Shown here piece after piece: positions 39,715-47,491 of a stretch of 64,000 bases of DNA. A program made the position numbers and the translations under genes. Source of the stretch: Ruegeria aquimaris (GTDB lineage Bacteria > Pseudomonadota > Alphaproteobacteria > Rhodobacterales > Rhodobacteraceae); NCBI RefSeq assembly GCF_025751555.1, contig NZ_JAOWLB010000012.1, forward strand, positions 1-64,000. The letters are read 5' to 3'. The notes under the pieces were generated by a model that saw nothing but the letters and a program-made list of their open reading frames with translations, was not told where the DNA came from and did not search any database. How positions within the stretch are numbered: the stretch's first letter is position 1; each line of letters starts with the position of its first letter.

Positions 39715-39744
39715 TATATAGGGGGCGAAAACAGGGGCTGCAAG
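39715..39744 (-). promoter_or_regulatory. RpoH (sigma-32) promoter of dnaKJ
   Basis: The minus strand reads CTTGCAG, 13 bases, CCCCTATAT. This fits the heat-shock consensus CTTGAAA-N11-16-CCCCATNT closely. It lies about 110 bases upstream of the dnaK start and is the only good promoter seen in that interval. Confidence 0.8.
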
Positions 39745-39816
39745 CATGCTGAATTGCAGGTTTTCGGGAATCTGCGAGGTTTTTGGCAGGGTTTCGTCAA
39801 GGAAGGACCGGGTTGA

Positions 39817-40419
39817 ATGACAAGGCTGATGGTGCGCGGCGTCGAGATCCGCAAAGGCGCGCTGGATGGCCCGGCCCAGGCCCGACTAATCGACGCGCTG
39901 CGCCCGGTGCTGAAGGCGGCGCCGCTGTTTTCGCCGGTGACGTCCAGCGGCAAGGCGATGTCGGTACGGATGACCTCGGCCGGGGGCTTGGGCTGGGTGT
40001 CGGACAAGGGTGGCTATCGCTATCAGCCGACACATCCGCGCGGCAGTACTTGGCCCGCGATCCCCGAACCCGTCATGGAGATTTGGAGGGATGTCACCGG
40101 GCATGACCGGGCGCCCGATTGCTGCCTGATCAACTATTATGGCGAGGGCGCCAGGATGGGCCTGCACCAGGACCGGGACGAGGCGGATTTTTCCTGGCCG
40201 GTGGTGTCGGTGTCGCTGGGCGATGATGCGCTGTTTCGCATTGGGGACACGGTACGGGGTGGCAAGACGGAATCGGTCTGGCTGAACTCGGGCGACGTGG
40301 TGGTGATGGGCGGACCAGCGCGGCTGGTCTATCACGGGATCGACCGGATCCGGTTCGGCTCGTCACGGTTGCTGCCCAAGGGCGGGCGGATCAACCTGAC
40401 ACTGCGGGTCGCGGTTTAA
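39817..40419 (+). CDS. alkB: AlkB-type DNA/RNA demethylase
   Basis: The 200-residue 2OG-Fe(II) dioxygenase has LHQDRDEADFSWPVVSVSLG with His117 and Asp119, the distal His173 in VYHGIDR, and the RINLTLR motif (Arg191, Arg197) that binds 2-oxoglutarate and shapes the active site. It should remove 1-methyladenine and 3-methylcytosine. A GGAAGG site lies 9 bases before the start. No ada gene is near. It diverges from dnaK and converges with the SH3 protein gene with overlapping ends. Confidence 0.93.
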   Translation: MTRLMVRGVEIRKGALDGPAQARLIDALRPVLKAAPLFSPVTSSGKAMSVRMTSAGGLGWVSDKGGYRYQPTHPRGSTWPAIPEPVMEIWRDVTGHDRAPDCCLINYYGEGARMGLHQDRDEADFSWPVVSVSLGDDALFRIGDTVRGGKTESVWLNSGDVVVMGGPARLVYHGIDRIRFGSSRLLPKGGRINLTLRVAV

Positions 40420-41006
40420 TCCGCCACCAGCGAACAGCAGCCGGAAAACAGCGAATCGCCCAGGACAAGGGAAATCTCTAGCCCATAGGCGCGATCCGAC
40501 ATGCCGTCATGGCATTGTTCCTGCCGGATGATGGCAAGATCGTCGCCCAGTGCGATCATGAACCGGTTCACCACGGCAAGCCCCGGTTTCAGGGTGCCCG
40601 CAGGCATGCTCTGCGCCTGACCGGCCATCGGATCGAACCGGGCGGAAACGCCCTGATCGATGGTCAGGGACCAGAACGGCTCGGTCCCGGAACAGACCAG
40701 ACGCGGAGTCAGCCAGAGGCCGGGGTGATCGGGCCGCCGTGCCAGATAACGCATCGCGACCCATCCGGCGATCTCGCCCGCGTTCACCCGCCCCCATTTG
40801 CCGTCAAAGGTCAGGTCCACCACCTCGACCCCGGTGGCGTTGGCGGCCAGTTCACCCAGTTTCTCGGCGCTGCCCGACGGCTCGGCGCGAAGGTTCAGAA
40901 CGTCGTCGGCGGCCACTCCGGTGACGTCGAACAATGCCGGAACGGGATCCGCCCGCAAAGCGGGCGCCCCGGCCAGCATCAGCAGTATCGCCAGCGCCCG
41001 GATCAT
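40416..41006 (-). CDS. secreted SH3-domain protein (COG3650-like)
   Basis: The 196-residue product has a signal peptide (MIRALAILLMLAGAPALRA). A bacterial SH3 domain covers about residues 25-85 (DDVLNLRAEPSGSAEKLGELAANATGVEVVD ... GWVAMRYL). After it comes CSGTEPFWSLTI, typical of COG3650-type periplasmic proteins. Such proteins may bind cell wall material; the role is unknown. The start at 41006 overlaps the ABC-2 permease stop as ATGA, so it is coupled to it. Confidence 0.8.
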   Translation of the reverse strand: MIRALAILLMLAGAPALRADPVPALFDVTGVAADDVLNLRAEPSGSAEKLGELAANATGVEVVDLTFDGKWGRVNAGEIAGWVAMRYLARRPDHPGLWLTPRLVCSGTEPFWSLTIDQGVSARFDPMAGQAQSMPAGTLKPGLAVVNRFMIALGDDLAIIRQEQCHDGMSDRAYGLEISLVLGDSLFSGCCSLVAD

Positions 41007-41824
41007 CGCCGCGCGTACCAGCTGGCCGAGACATGTCGGCGGGTATAGAATTCGCCCATCAGGCCCACCATGATCAGGACGATCCCGACCCACAAGGCAT
41101 ACTGCCAGTTGCTGTTGTGCGGAAAGTAGTTCTTGAACACAAATCCCCGACACTGGTCGATAGCGTGAAACAGCGGGTTCCAGTCGAACATGGCAAGCAT
41201 GTAGCCCGGCAGGGAATTGGCCACGAACATCTTGCCCGAGGCGATCATGTTGGCGCGCTGGTAGATCGTGGTCAGAACGCCGACAAAGGTGGGCGCCCAG
41301 GGCTTGATCGACAGAAACACCAGCCCCACGGCAAAGCCGGTGAACCACGCCAACATCAGCATGGCAAAGGCGCCGCCCCAATCGTCGATATAGACCGGGG
41401 TAAAGGCGACGTGATAGCCGAACAGAATCAGGATCAGCGTCAGCAGCTGGGTGTAGAGCGATGCGATCGCCGCTGACAGAATCGCAACGATCGTGTTCAT
41501 CGGCGCGTGTTTCATCATCGCGCTGTTGGGCCCCTCGGCCCCGGCGACGGCGCCGACCGTCTTGATATGCACCATGAACAGGAAGATGCCCGACATGATG
41601 TAGAGCAGGAAATCCCCCCGGATCGCCGAGCCGCGCAGACCGAGGATCGAGAACATCATGTAGAAGACCAGCACAAAGACCAGCACCTGCATCATGTTCT
41701 TGCCCAAAGCGACATAGGCGTTCGAATGCCCCTGCCGCACGCTGCGGACCACGTTGTGAAAGATGAGCTCGGCCATGGTGAAGGCACCGCTCAGTAGGGA
41801 ATTATGCCGCCTGAATTTGAACAC
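41003..41824 (-). CDS. ABC-2 type polysaccharide export permease (KpsM-like)
   Basis: The 273-residue protein has about six membrane helices and the ABC-2 permease fold of capsule exporters. Its N-terminus contains the amphipathic AELIFHNVVRSVRQGHSN, and the end is YFPHNSNWQYALWVGIVLIMVGLMGEFYTRR. The KpsT-type ATPase and the KpsE/KpsD-type partners are absent here, so they must be encoded elsewhere. The start is a GTG at 41824 with AGGA 9 bases ahead; an ATG at 41776 is the alternative. It is divergent from the cysQ-kdsB-glycosyltransferase genes, which may make its substrate. Confidence 0.82.
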   Translation of the reverse strand: MFKFRRHNSLLSGAFTMAELIFHNVVRSVRQGHSNAYVALGKNMMQVLVFVLVFYMMFSILGLRGSAIRGDFLLYIMSGIFLFMVHIKTVGAVAGAEGPNSAMMKHAPMNTIVAILSAAIASLYTQLLTLILILFGYHVAFTPVYIDDWGGAFAMLMLAWFTGFAVGLVFLSIKPWAPTFVGVLTTIYQRANMIASGKMFVANSLPGYMLAMFDWNPLFHAIDQCRGFVFKNYFPHNSNWQYALWVGIVLIMVGLMGEFYTRRHVSASWYARR

Positions 41825-41944
41825 GCTGCCAGTTCCTGTTGCTCTGCCTTAGAAAATTGCACGGAATTCTTGCCGATCCCTTGCCATCACAGCATAAGGG
41901 CAGCTGCATTGCAGATCAACAAATCACCAAACCGGAGCAAATTT

Positions 41945-42742
41945 GTGACCTATACCGACCTTATTCCTGTCATTCGGCGTCTTGCATTGGAAGCAGGCGA
42001 CAAGATCATGGAGATTTACAACGCCGACGATTTCGATGTGAAGGTCAAGTCGGACGCCAGCCCGGTGACCGAGGCGGACGAGGCGGCGGATGCGCTGATC
42101 TCGGCCGGATTGCGGGCGGCATTCCCCGATATCCTGCTGGTGACCGAGGAACAGGCGGCCTCGCACAGCCAGACGGGTGATACCTTCCTGATCGTCGATC
42201 CGCTGGACGGGACCAAGGAATTCATCAACCGGCGCGGCGATTTCACGGTGAACATCGCGCTGGTGGAAAACGGCACGCCCACGCGCGGCGTGGTCTATGC
42301 CCCGGCCAAGGGGCGGATGTTCTACACGCTGGCCGATGGCTCGTCGGTCGAAGAGACCGGCGCGCTGGACAAGCAAACGCCCGGCGACCTCTCACCGATC
42401 CGGGTGGCTGAGGCGGATAATGCTGCGCTGATGGTGGTTGCGTCGAAATCCCACCGCGACCAGGCGACCGAGGATTACATCGGAAAATACGCCGTCAAGG
42501 ACAGCAAGAGCGCCGGTTCGTCGCTGAAATTCTGCCTTGTGGCCACGGGTGAGGCCGATCTTTACCCGCGTGTTGGCCGTACCATGGAATGGGACACCGC
42601 CGCCGGTCACGCGGTGCTGGCCGGCGCCGGGGGCAAGGTGGTACGTTTCGACAATCATCAGCCGCTGGTCTATGGCAAGGAGGGTTATGCCAACCCGTTC
42701 TTCATCGCCTATGCGCCCAGCGTCACCCTCAAGGAAGCCTGA
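41945..42742 (+). CDS. cysQ: 3'(2'),5'-bisphosphate nucleotidase CysQ
   Basis: The 265-residue protein belongs to the inositol monophosphatase superfamily, with TEADEAADALISAGLRAAFP, FLIVDPLDGTKEFINRRGDF (the metal-binding DPLDGT motif) and the second motif EWDTAAGHAVLAGAGG. It removes 3'-phosphoadenosine 5'-phosphate (PAP), the by-product of PAPS-dependent sulfotransferases. The start is a GTG with GGAG 7 bases upstream. It is one base from kdsB and in the same orientation as the sulfotransferase gene 4.8 kb downstream, a meaningful link. Confidence 0.93.
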   Translation: MTYTDLIPVIRRLALEAGDKIMEIYNADDFDVKVKSDASPVTEADEAADALISAGLRAAFPDILLVTEEQAASHSQTGDTFLIVDPLDGTKEFINRRGDFTVNIALVENGTPTRGVVYAPAKGRMFYTLADGSSVEETGALDKQTPGDLSPIRVAEADNAALMVVASKSHRDQATEDYIGKYAVKDSKSAGSSLKFCLVATGEADLYPRVGRTMEWDTAAGHAVLAGAGGKVVRFDNHQPLVYGKEGYANPFFIAYAPSVTLKEA

Positions 42743-43543
42743 ATGTCCGTTCTCATCGCCATTCCCGCCCGCTATGCCTCGACCCGTTATCCCGGCAAGC
42801 CGCTGGTCAGCCTGACCGGCGCCACCGGCAAGGACATGACGCTGATCGAACGGTCATGGCGCGCGGCGATGGCGGTGAGCGGTGCCGACCGGGTGGTGGT
42901 CGCCACCGATGACGACCGCATCCGCGAGGTGGCCGAAGGCTTCGGGGCCGAGGTCGTCATGACCTCGTCCAACTGCGTCAACGGCACCGAGCGCTGCGCC
43001 GAGGCGCATGCGGCGCTGGGCGGCGGTTTCGACATTGTCGTGAACCTGCAAGGCGACGCGCCGTTGACCCCGCACTGGTTTGTCGAGGACCTGATTTCGG
43101 GCCTGCGCGCCGCGCCCGAGGCCGATATCGCCACACCTGTGTTGCGCTGCGATGGCATGGCGCTGAACGGGTTTCTGAACGATCGCAAACATGGCCGTGT
43201 CGGTGGCACCACGGCGGTGTTCGCGTCCGACCGCAGCGCGCTCTATTTCTCCAAGGAAGTGATCCCCTACACCTCGGAGACATACGCAGACGACGCGCCG
43301 ACGCCCGTGTTTCACCACGTGGGCGTCTATGCCTATCGGCCCGGCGCGCTGGCGGATTACCCGACCTGGCCGATGGGGCCGCTGGAAACGCTCGAAGGGC
43401 TGGAGCAGCTGCGTTTCATGGAAAACGGCCGCAAGGTTCTGTGTGTCGAGGTCGAGGCACGCGGGCGCCAGTTCTGGGAGCTGAACAACCCCGCCGATGT
43501 GGCCCGGATCGAAGGCATGATGGCCGCGATGGGGCTGGAATAG
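42743..43543 (+). CDS. kdsB: 3-deoxy-manno-octulosonate cytidylyltransferase (CMP-KDO synthetase)
   Basis: The 266-residue protein has LIAIPARYASTRYPGKPLVSL at its N-terminus, VVVATDDDRIREVAEGFG and NLQGDAPLTP, the KdsB signatures. In most KdsB enzymes the last motif reads NxQGDEP; here the Glu is replaced by Ala (QGDAP), also seen in some capsule-type homologues. It activates KDO for lipopolysaccharide or for the poly-KDO linker of capsules. It starts directly after cysQ. Confidence 0.93.
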   Translation: MSVLIAIPARYASTRYPGKPLVSLTGATGKDMTLIERSWRAAMAVSGADRVVVATDDDRIREVAEGFGAEVVMTSSNCVNGTERCAEAHAALGGGFDIVVNLQGDAPLTPHWFVEDLISGLRAAPEADIATPVLRCDGMALNGFLNDRKHGRVGGTTAVFASDRSALYFSKEVIPYTSETYADDAPTPVFHHVGVYAYRPGALADYPTWPMGPLETLEGLEQLRFMENGRKVLCVEVEARGRQFWELNNPADVARIEGMMAAMGLE

Positions 43544-43556
43544 CGCGAGGGGCACG

Positions 43557-44603
43557 ATGACCATCAGCCCCGCGCCACCGCTCTCGCCGATTGGATGGGC
43601 CGATGCCTATCGGCTGCGGTGGAAACGGCGGAGACTGCTCTGGCGGTCATTTCGCAGCCGCCACGCGCTGCGGGCGCTGGCGGACCGGACTGGGGCAATC
43701 CGGCCCGGTCACGTGCTGGCGTTTACCACGCTTAGAAACGAGGCACTGCGGCTGTCCGGATTCCTGGAGCACTACAGGAAACTGGGCGTCGATCACTTTC
43801 TGATGGTCGACAACGGCAGCGTCGATGGCAGCGTCGAGACGCTGATGGAGCAGCCCGATGTCTCGCTATGGCAGACGGCGGCCAGCTATCGCGCGGCGCG
43901 GTTCGGGCTGGACTGGCTGACATGGTTGCAGATGCGGCACGCACATGGGCACTGGAGCCTGATGGTCGATGTCGACGAGTTGCTGATCTATGCCGATCAT
44001 GACCGCTGTGACCTGCGCGCGCTGACCGGCGGTCTGGATCGCGAAGGGCGCGAGGCGTTTGGCGCGCATATGCTGGATCTTTATCCCAAGGGCCCGGTGG
44101 GCGGGCAGAGCTTTGCCGCCGGGGACGATCCGCTGGCAATCTTGTGCTGGTTCGACGCCGGCCCTTATCGGGCCCGCCGGCAGCAACCGCTGGGCAACCT
44201 CTGGGTTCAGGGCGGCGCGCGCGAGCGGATGTTCTTTGCTCATGATCCGCAACGCTCGCCAACGCTTAACAAGATCCCGCTGGTCCGCTGGAACCGGCGC
44301 TATGCCTACGTGAATTCATGCCATTCAGTCCTGCCCCGGCAACTGAATGGCGCCTATGACGGCCCGGGGGGCGCGGCGCCGTCCGGCGTGTTGCTGCATA
44401 CCAAGTTCCTGCCCGACATTGTTTCCAGATCCGAGATAGAAAAATCCCGGCAGCAGCATTTCCATACCCCAGCGGATTTCGATCACTATTACGACGAGCT
44501 TGCGGCCTCGCCGGATTTCTGGACCCCGGCTTCAGTCCGGCTGATCGGGTGGCGGCAATTGCAGGAAATGAACCTGATCTCTCCTATTGGTTGTGCAAAA
44601 TAA
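43557..44603 (+). CDS. glycosyltransferase family 2-like protein (PF13704-type), paralogue 1
   Basis: The 348-residue protein has ALRLSGFLEHYRKLGVDHFLMVDNGSVDGS, the start of the Glyco_tranf_2_4 domain, and MVDVDELLIY in place of the metal-binding DxD. A second conserved block is YPKGPVGGQS and NKIPLVRWNRRYAYVNSCH near the C-terminus. The donor sugar is unknown. It is about 14 bases from kdsB, with GAGGGGC ahead of the start. The next gene is clearly related across the full length, so they are a tandem duplication. It probably adds a sugar to a surface glycan. Confidence 0.88.
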   Translation: MTISPAPPLSPIGWADAYRLRWKRRRLLWRSFRSRHALRALADRTGAIRPGHVLAFTTLRNEALRLSGFLEHYRKLGVDHFLMVDNGSVDGSVETLMEQPDVSLWQTAASYRAARFGLDWLTWLQMRHAHGHWSLMVDVDELLIYADHDRCDLRALTGGLDREGREAFGAHMLDLYPKGPVGGQSFAAGDDPLAILCWFDAGPYRARRQQPLGNLWVQGGARERMFFAHDPQRSPTLNKIPLVRWNRRYAYVNSCHSVLPRQLNGAYDGPGGAAPSGVLLHTKFLPDIVSRSEIEKSRQQHFHTPADFDHYYDELAASPDFWTPASVRLIGWRQLQEMNLISPIGCAK

Positions 44604-44675
44604 TCAATACACAACAGTGGGGCGGGGAGTTTCGTGGCAGAATTGTCAAACCCGGCGTAACGGTTCCTAAACCCG

Positions 44676-44705
44676 TTGCCCTCAAAGATGTTTCGATGAC
44701 ATAAA
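44676..44705 (+). promoter_or_regulatory. candidate promoter of the second glycosyltransferase gene
   Basis: TTGCCC, 18 bases, CATAAA in the 174-base AT-rich gap between the two glycosyltransferase genes. The gap and this site suggest that the second gene and the following ones can be transcribed separately. Confidence 0.4.
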
Positions 44706-44777
44706 CGACCTGTACCATTTGGTTTTCTGGTGTTTTGGTGCGGGCGTTCGCGCGTAGCTTGATGGTTGGATAAAAGC

Positions 44778-45788
44778 GTGAGCCTTTGGGGATCGTATAA
44801 GATGCGACTGCGGCGCAAGCGCCGTCTTTTGCGTTGCCTGCGCAAATCGCGCGAATTGCGATCAGTCCAGAACAACACCGCCGCGATCAAGCCCGGCGAT
44901 GTCCTGCTGGTCAGCACAGTGCGCAACGAGAAGATCCGCCTGCCCTATTTCCTGCGTTACTATCGCGATATGGGGATCGATCATTTCCTGATCGTCGACA
45001 ACGACAGCGCCGATGGCACGCTCAACTACCTTGCCGGGCAGCCGGATGTCTCGGTCTGGCACACCACCCACAGTTACAAGTCGGCGACCTTTGGTGTCGA
45101 CTGGATGAACTGGCTGAAGCGGACCTATGCCCACGGGCATTGGGTGCTGGTGGTGGACCCGGACGAGTTCTTTATCTACCCGTTCTGCGACACGCGCCCG
45201 ATCCAGGCGTTGACTGACTGGCTGGACAATTCCTCGATCCGGTCGTTCAGCGCCATGCTGATCGACCTCTATCCCAAGGGCAAGATCGACGAGACCCCCT
45301 ATGTCGAAGGCCAGAATCCGCTGGATATCGCCAACTGGTTCGACAGCGGCAATTACACGATCAAGAAGAACCCCGATTATGGCAACCTGTGGATTCAGGG
45401 CGGCCCACGCAGCCGGGTGTTCTTTCCCGACCAGCCAAAGAAAGCGCCGGCGCTGAACAAGATACCGCTGGTCAAATGGGACAGGCGCTATGCCTATGTC
45501 AGTTCGACCCATGCGCTGTTGCCGCGCGGCCTGAATCAGGTTTACGAGGAATGGGGCGGCGAAAAGGCCAGCGGCGCGCTGTTGCACACCAAGTTTCTGG
45601 ACACCTTTACCCAGAAGGCGGCCGAGGAGCTGACGCGCAAACAGCACTACGCCAATTCGGTCGAGTATACCGCCTATGCCGAGACGGTGAAATCGCAGCC
45701 CGACCTGTGGTGCAAATGGTCCGAAAAATACATCAACTGGCGCCAGCTTGAGATTCTGGGCCTCATGTCCAAGGGGAACTGGGCATGA
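44778..45788 (+). CDS. glycosyltransferase family 2-like protein (PF13704-type), paralogue 2
   Basis: The 336-residue protein shares with the preceding gene the blocks YFLRYYRDMGIDHFLIVDNDSADGT, SATFGVDWMNWLKRTYAHGHWVLVVDPDEFFIY and NKIPLVKWDRRYAYVSSTHALLPR. Its metal site is DPDE. The start is uncertain: GTG at 44778 is preferred, with TTG at 44766 and ATG at 44802 as alternatives. The N-terminus MRLRRKRRLLRCLRKSRELR is strongly basic, which may hold it at the inner membrane. It overlaps the next gene by 4 bases. Confidence 0.85.
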   Translation: MSLWGSYKMRLRRKRRLLRCLRKSRELRSVQNNTAAIKPGDVLLVSTVRNEKIRLPYFLRYYRDMGIDHFLIVDNDSADGTLNYLAGQPDVSVWHTTHSYKSATFGVDWMNWLKRTYAHGHWVLVVDPDEFFIYPFCDTRPIQALTDWLDNSSIRSFSAMLIDLYPKGKIDETPYVEGQNPLDIANWFDSGNYTIKKNPDYGNLWIQGGPRSRVFFPDQPKKAPALNKIPLVKWDRRYAYVSSTHALLPRGLNQVYEEWGGEKASGALLHTKFLDTFTQKAAEELTRKQHYANSVEYTAYAETVKSQPDLWCKWSEKYINWRQLEILGLMSKGNWA

Positions 45789-47485
45789 GCACGGTCGGCA
45801 TCGTCATGCTGGTTCACACGGCTCTGGACCGGGCGCAGCAGGTGGCGCAACACTGGACCGCCTCGGGCTGTCCGGTGGTCATCCATGTCGACAAGAAGGT
45901 TCCGCGCAAGACCTATCGCGCCTTTCACGACGCCTGCGTCAAGGATCCGCTGATCCGGTTTTGCAGCCGCCACCGCTGTGATTGGGGCACATGGGGGATC
46001 GTGGCCGCATCGCAATCAGCGTCCGAGCTGATCCTGGCCGAGTTTCCCGATATCCGGCATGTCTATCTGGCGTCTGGATCCTGCTTGCCGCTGCGCCCGG
46101 TGCAAGAGCTGATCGACTATCTTGCCAGCCGTCCGCGCACCGATTTCATCGAAAGCGCAACCACGGCGGACGTGCCATGGACGGTGGGCGGGCTGGATCA
46201 CGAGCGGTTCACCCTGCGGTTTCCGTTCTCGTGGAAAAAGCAGCGCTGGCTGTTCGACAAATACGTGAGCCTGCAACGGCGCCTGGGGTTCAAGCGCAGG
46301 ATCCCGGCGGGTATCGTGCCGCATATGGGCAGCCAGTGGTGGTGCCTGACGCGCCAGACCCTGTCGGCGATCCTGCAAGACCCCGAGCGGCCGACCTATG
46401 ACCGCTATTTCAAGAAGGTCTGGATTCCCGACGAAAGCTATTTCCAGACGCTTGCCCGGCAGTATTCGAGCAGCGTCGAAAGCCGCTCGCTGACCCTGTC
46501 CAAGTTCGATTTCCAGGGCAAGCCGCATATCTTCTACGACGACCATTTGCAGCTTTTGCGCCGGTCCGACTGTTTCGTCGCGCGCAAGATCTGGCCCCGC
46601 GCGCACCGGCTGTACGACGCGTTCCTGACCGACAAGACCGGCGCGATGAAGCGCACCGAACCGAACCCGGGCAAGATCGACCGCATCTTTGCCAAGGCGG
46701 TCGAGCGGCGGACCCGAGGGCGTGACGGGCTGTATATGCAGAGCCGGTTTCCCCGGCACGGCAACGAGAACGGCCTGACCTCGAACCCGTATTCGATGTT
46801 CCAGGGGTTCACCGAGCTGTTCGAGGATTTCGAACCCTGGCTGGCACGGGCCACCGGCGCGCGGGTGCATGGCCATCTGTTCGGCCCCGAGCGGGTGGAG
46901 TTCGCGGGCGGCCAGACGATGATCAACGGCGCGCTCAGCGATAACGCGGCGATCCGCGACTATAACCCGATCAGCTTTCTGACCTCGCTGATCTGGAACA
47001 CAAGGGGCGAGCGACAGTGTTTCCAGTTCGGCCCAGCCGACAATCAGGAGATCAACTGGCTGCTGGCGCGCGACCCGAATGCGCAGATTTCGGTGATCAC
47101 CGGCGCCTGGGCCGTACCGCTGTTCAAGTCGAACCGCAATTTCGCCGATATCCGCAAGGAGGCAGCCAAGCTGCAACAGGTCGAGACCAAGCATCTGGAA
47201 ATCCTGCGCTCGGTCTGGACCAAGGCGCGCGTGCGGATCTGGACCATGGCCGAGTTCATCGAGGCGCCGATGGAGCCGATCCAGACCATCGTGGACGAGA
47301 TCGGGCCCGCCAACCCCCGCCGCCTGACCGAAGTGCCAACCATGGTCGACCTGACCGGGTTCGGGCAGTTTCTGCAAAACCTCAAGAACCAGGGCATGCA
47401 CCCCTATCTGATGGGTGATTTCCCGGTTGAACAGCCGCCGGTCAACACGCCAAAAACGAACCGTAAACCCTATCTGGTGCGATAA
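45785..47485 (+). CDS. Branch-type (beta-1,6-GlcNAc/xylosyltransferase-like) glycosyltransferase with C-terminal extension
   Basis: Residues 1-285 resemble the Branch family (PF02485, GT14): MLVHTALDRAQQVAQHWTASG, VVIHVDKKVP, HVYLASGSCLPLRPVQELIDYL, DFIES, GSQWWCLTRQT and WIPDESYFQTL. Residues 290-566 form a distinct domain that I recall as DUF5928 in roseobacter homologues. It includes YSMFQGFTELFEDFEPWLARATGARVHGHLFGPERV. Catalytic mechanism and acceptor are unknown. The ATG overlaps the preceding stop, so translation is coupled. It ends 6 bases before the sulfotransferase gene. Confidence 0.85.
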   Translation: MSTVGIVMLVHTALDRAQQVAQHWTASGCPVVIHVDKKVPRKTYRAFHDACVKDPLIRFCSRHRCDWGTWGIVAASQSASELILAEFPDIRHVYLASGSCLPLRPVQELIDYLASRPRTDFIESATTADVPWTVGGLDHERFTLRFPFSWKKQRWLFDKYVSLQRRLGFKRRIPAGIVPHMGSQWWCLTRQTLSAILQDPERPTYDRYFKKVWIPDESYFQTLARQYSSSVESRSLTLSKFDFQGKPHIFYDDHLQLLRRSDCFVARKIWPRAHRLYDAFLTDKTGAMKRTEPNPGKIDRIFAKAVERRTRGRDGLYMQSRFPRHGNENGLTSNPYSMFQGFTELFEDFEPWLARATGARVHGHLFGPERVEFAGGQTMINGALSDNAAIRDYNPISFLTSLIWNTRGERQCFQFGPADNQEINWLLARDPNAQISVITGAWAVPLFKSNRNFADIRKEAAKLQQVETKHLEILRSVWTKARVRIWTMAEFIEAPMEPIQTIVDEIGPANPRRLTEVPTMVDLTGFGQFLQNLKNQGMHPYLMGDFPVEQPPVNTPKTNRKPYLVR

Positions 47486-47491
47486 GCCCGA

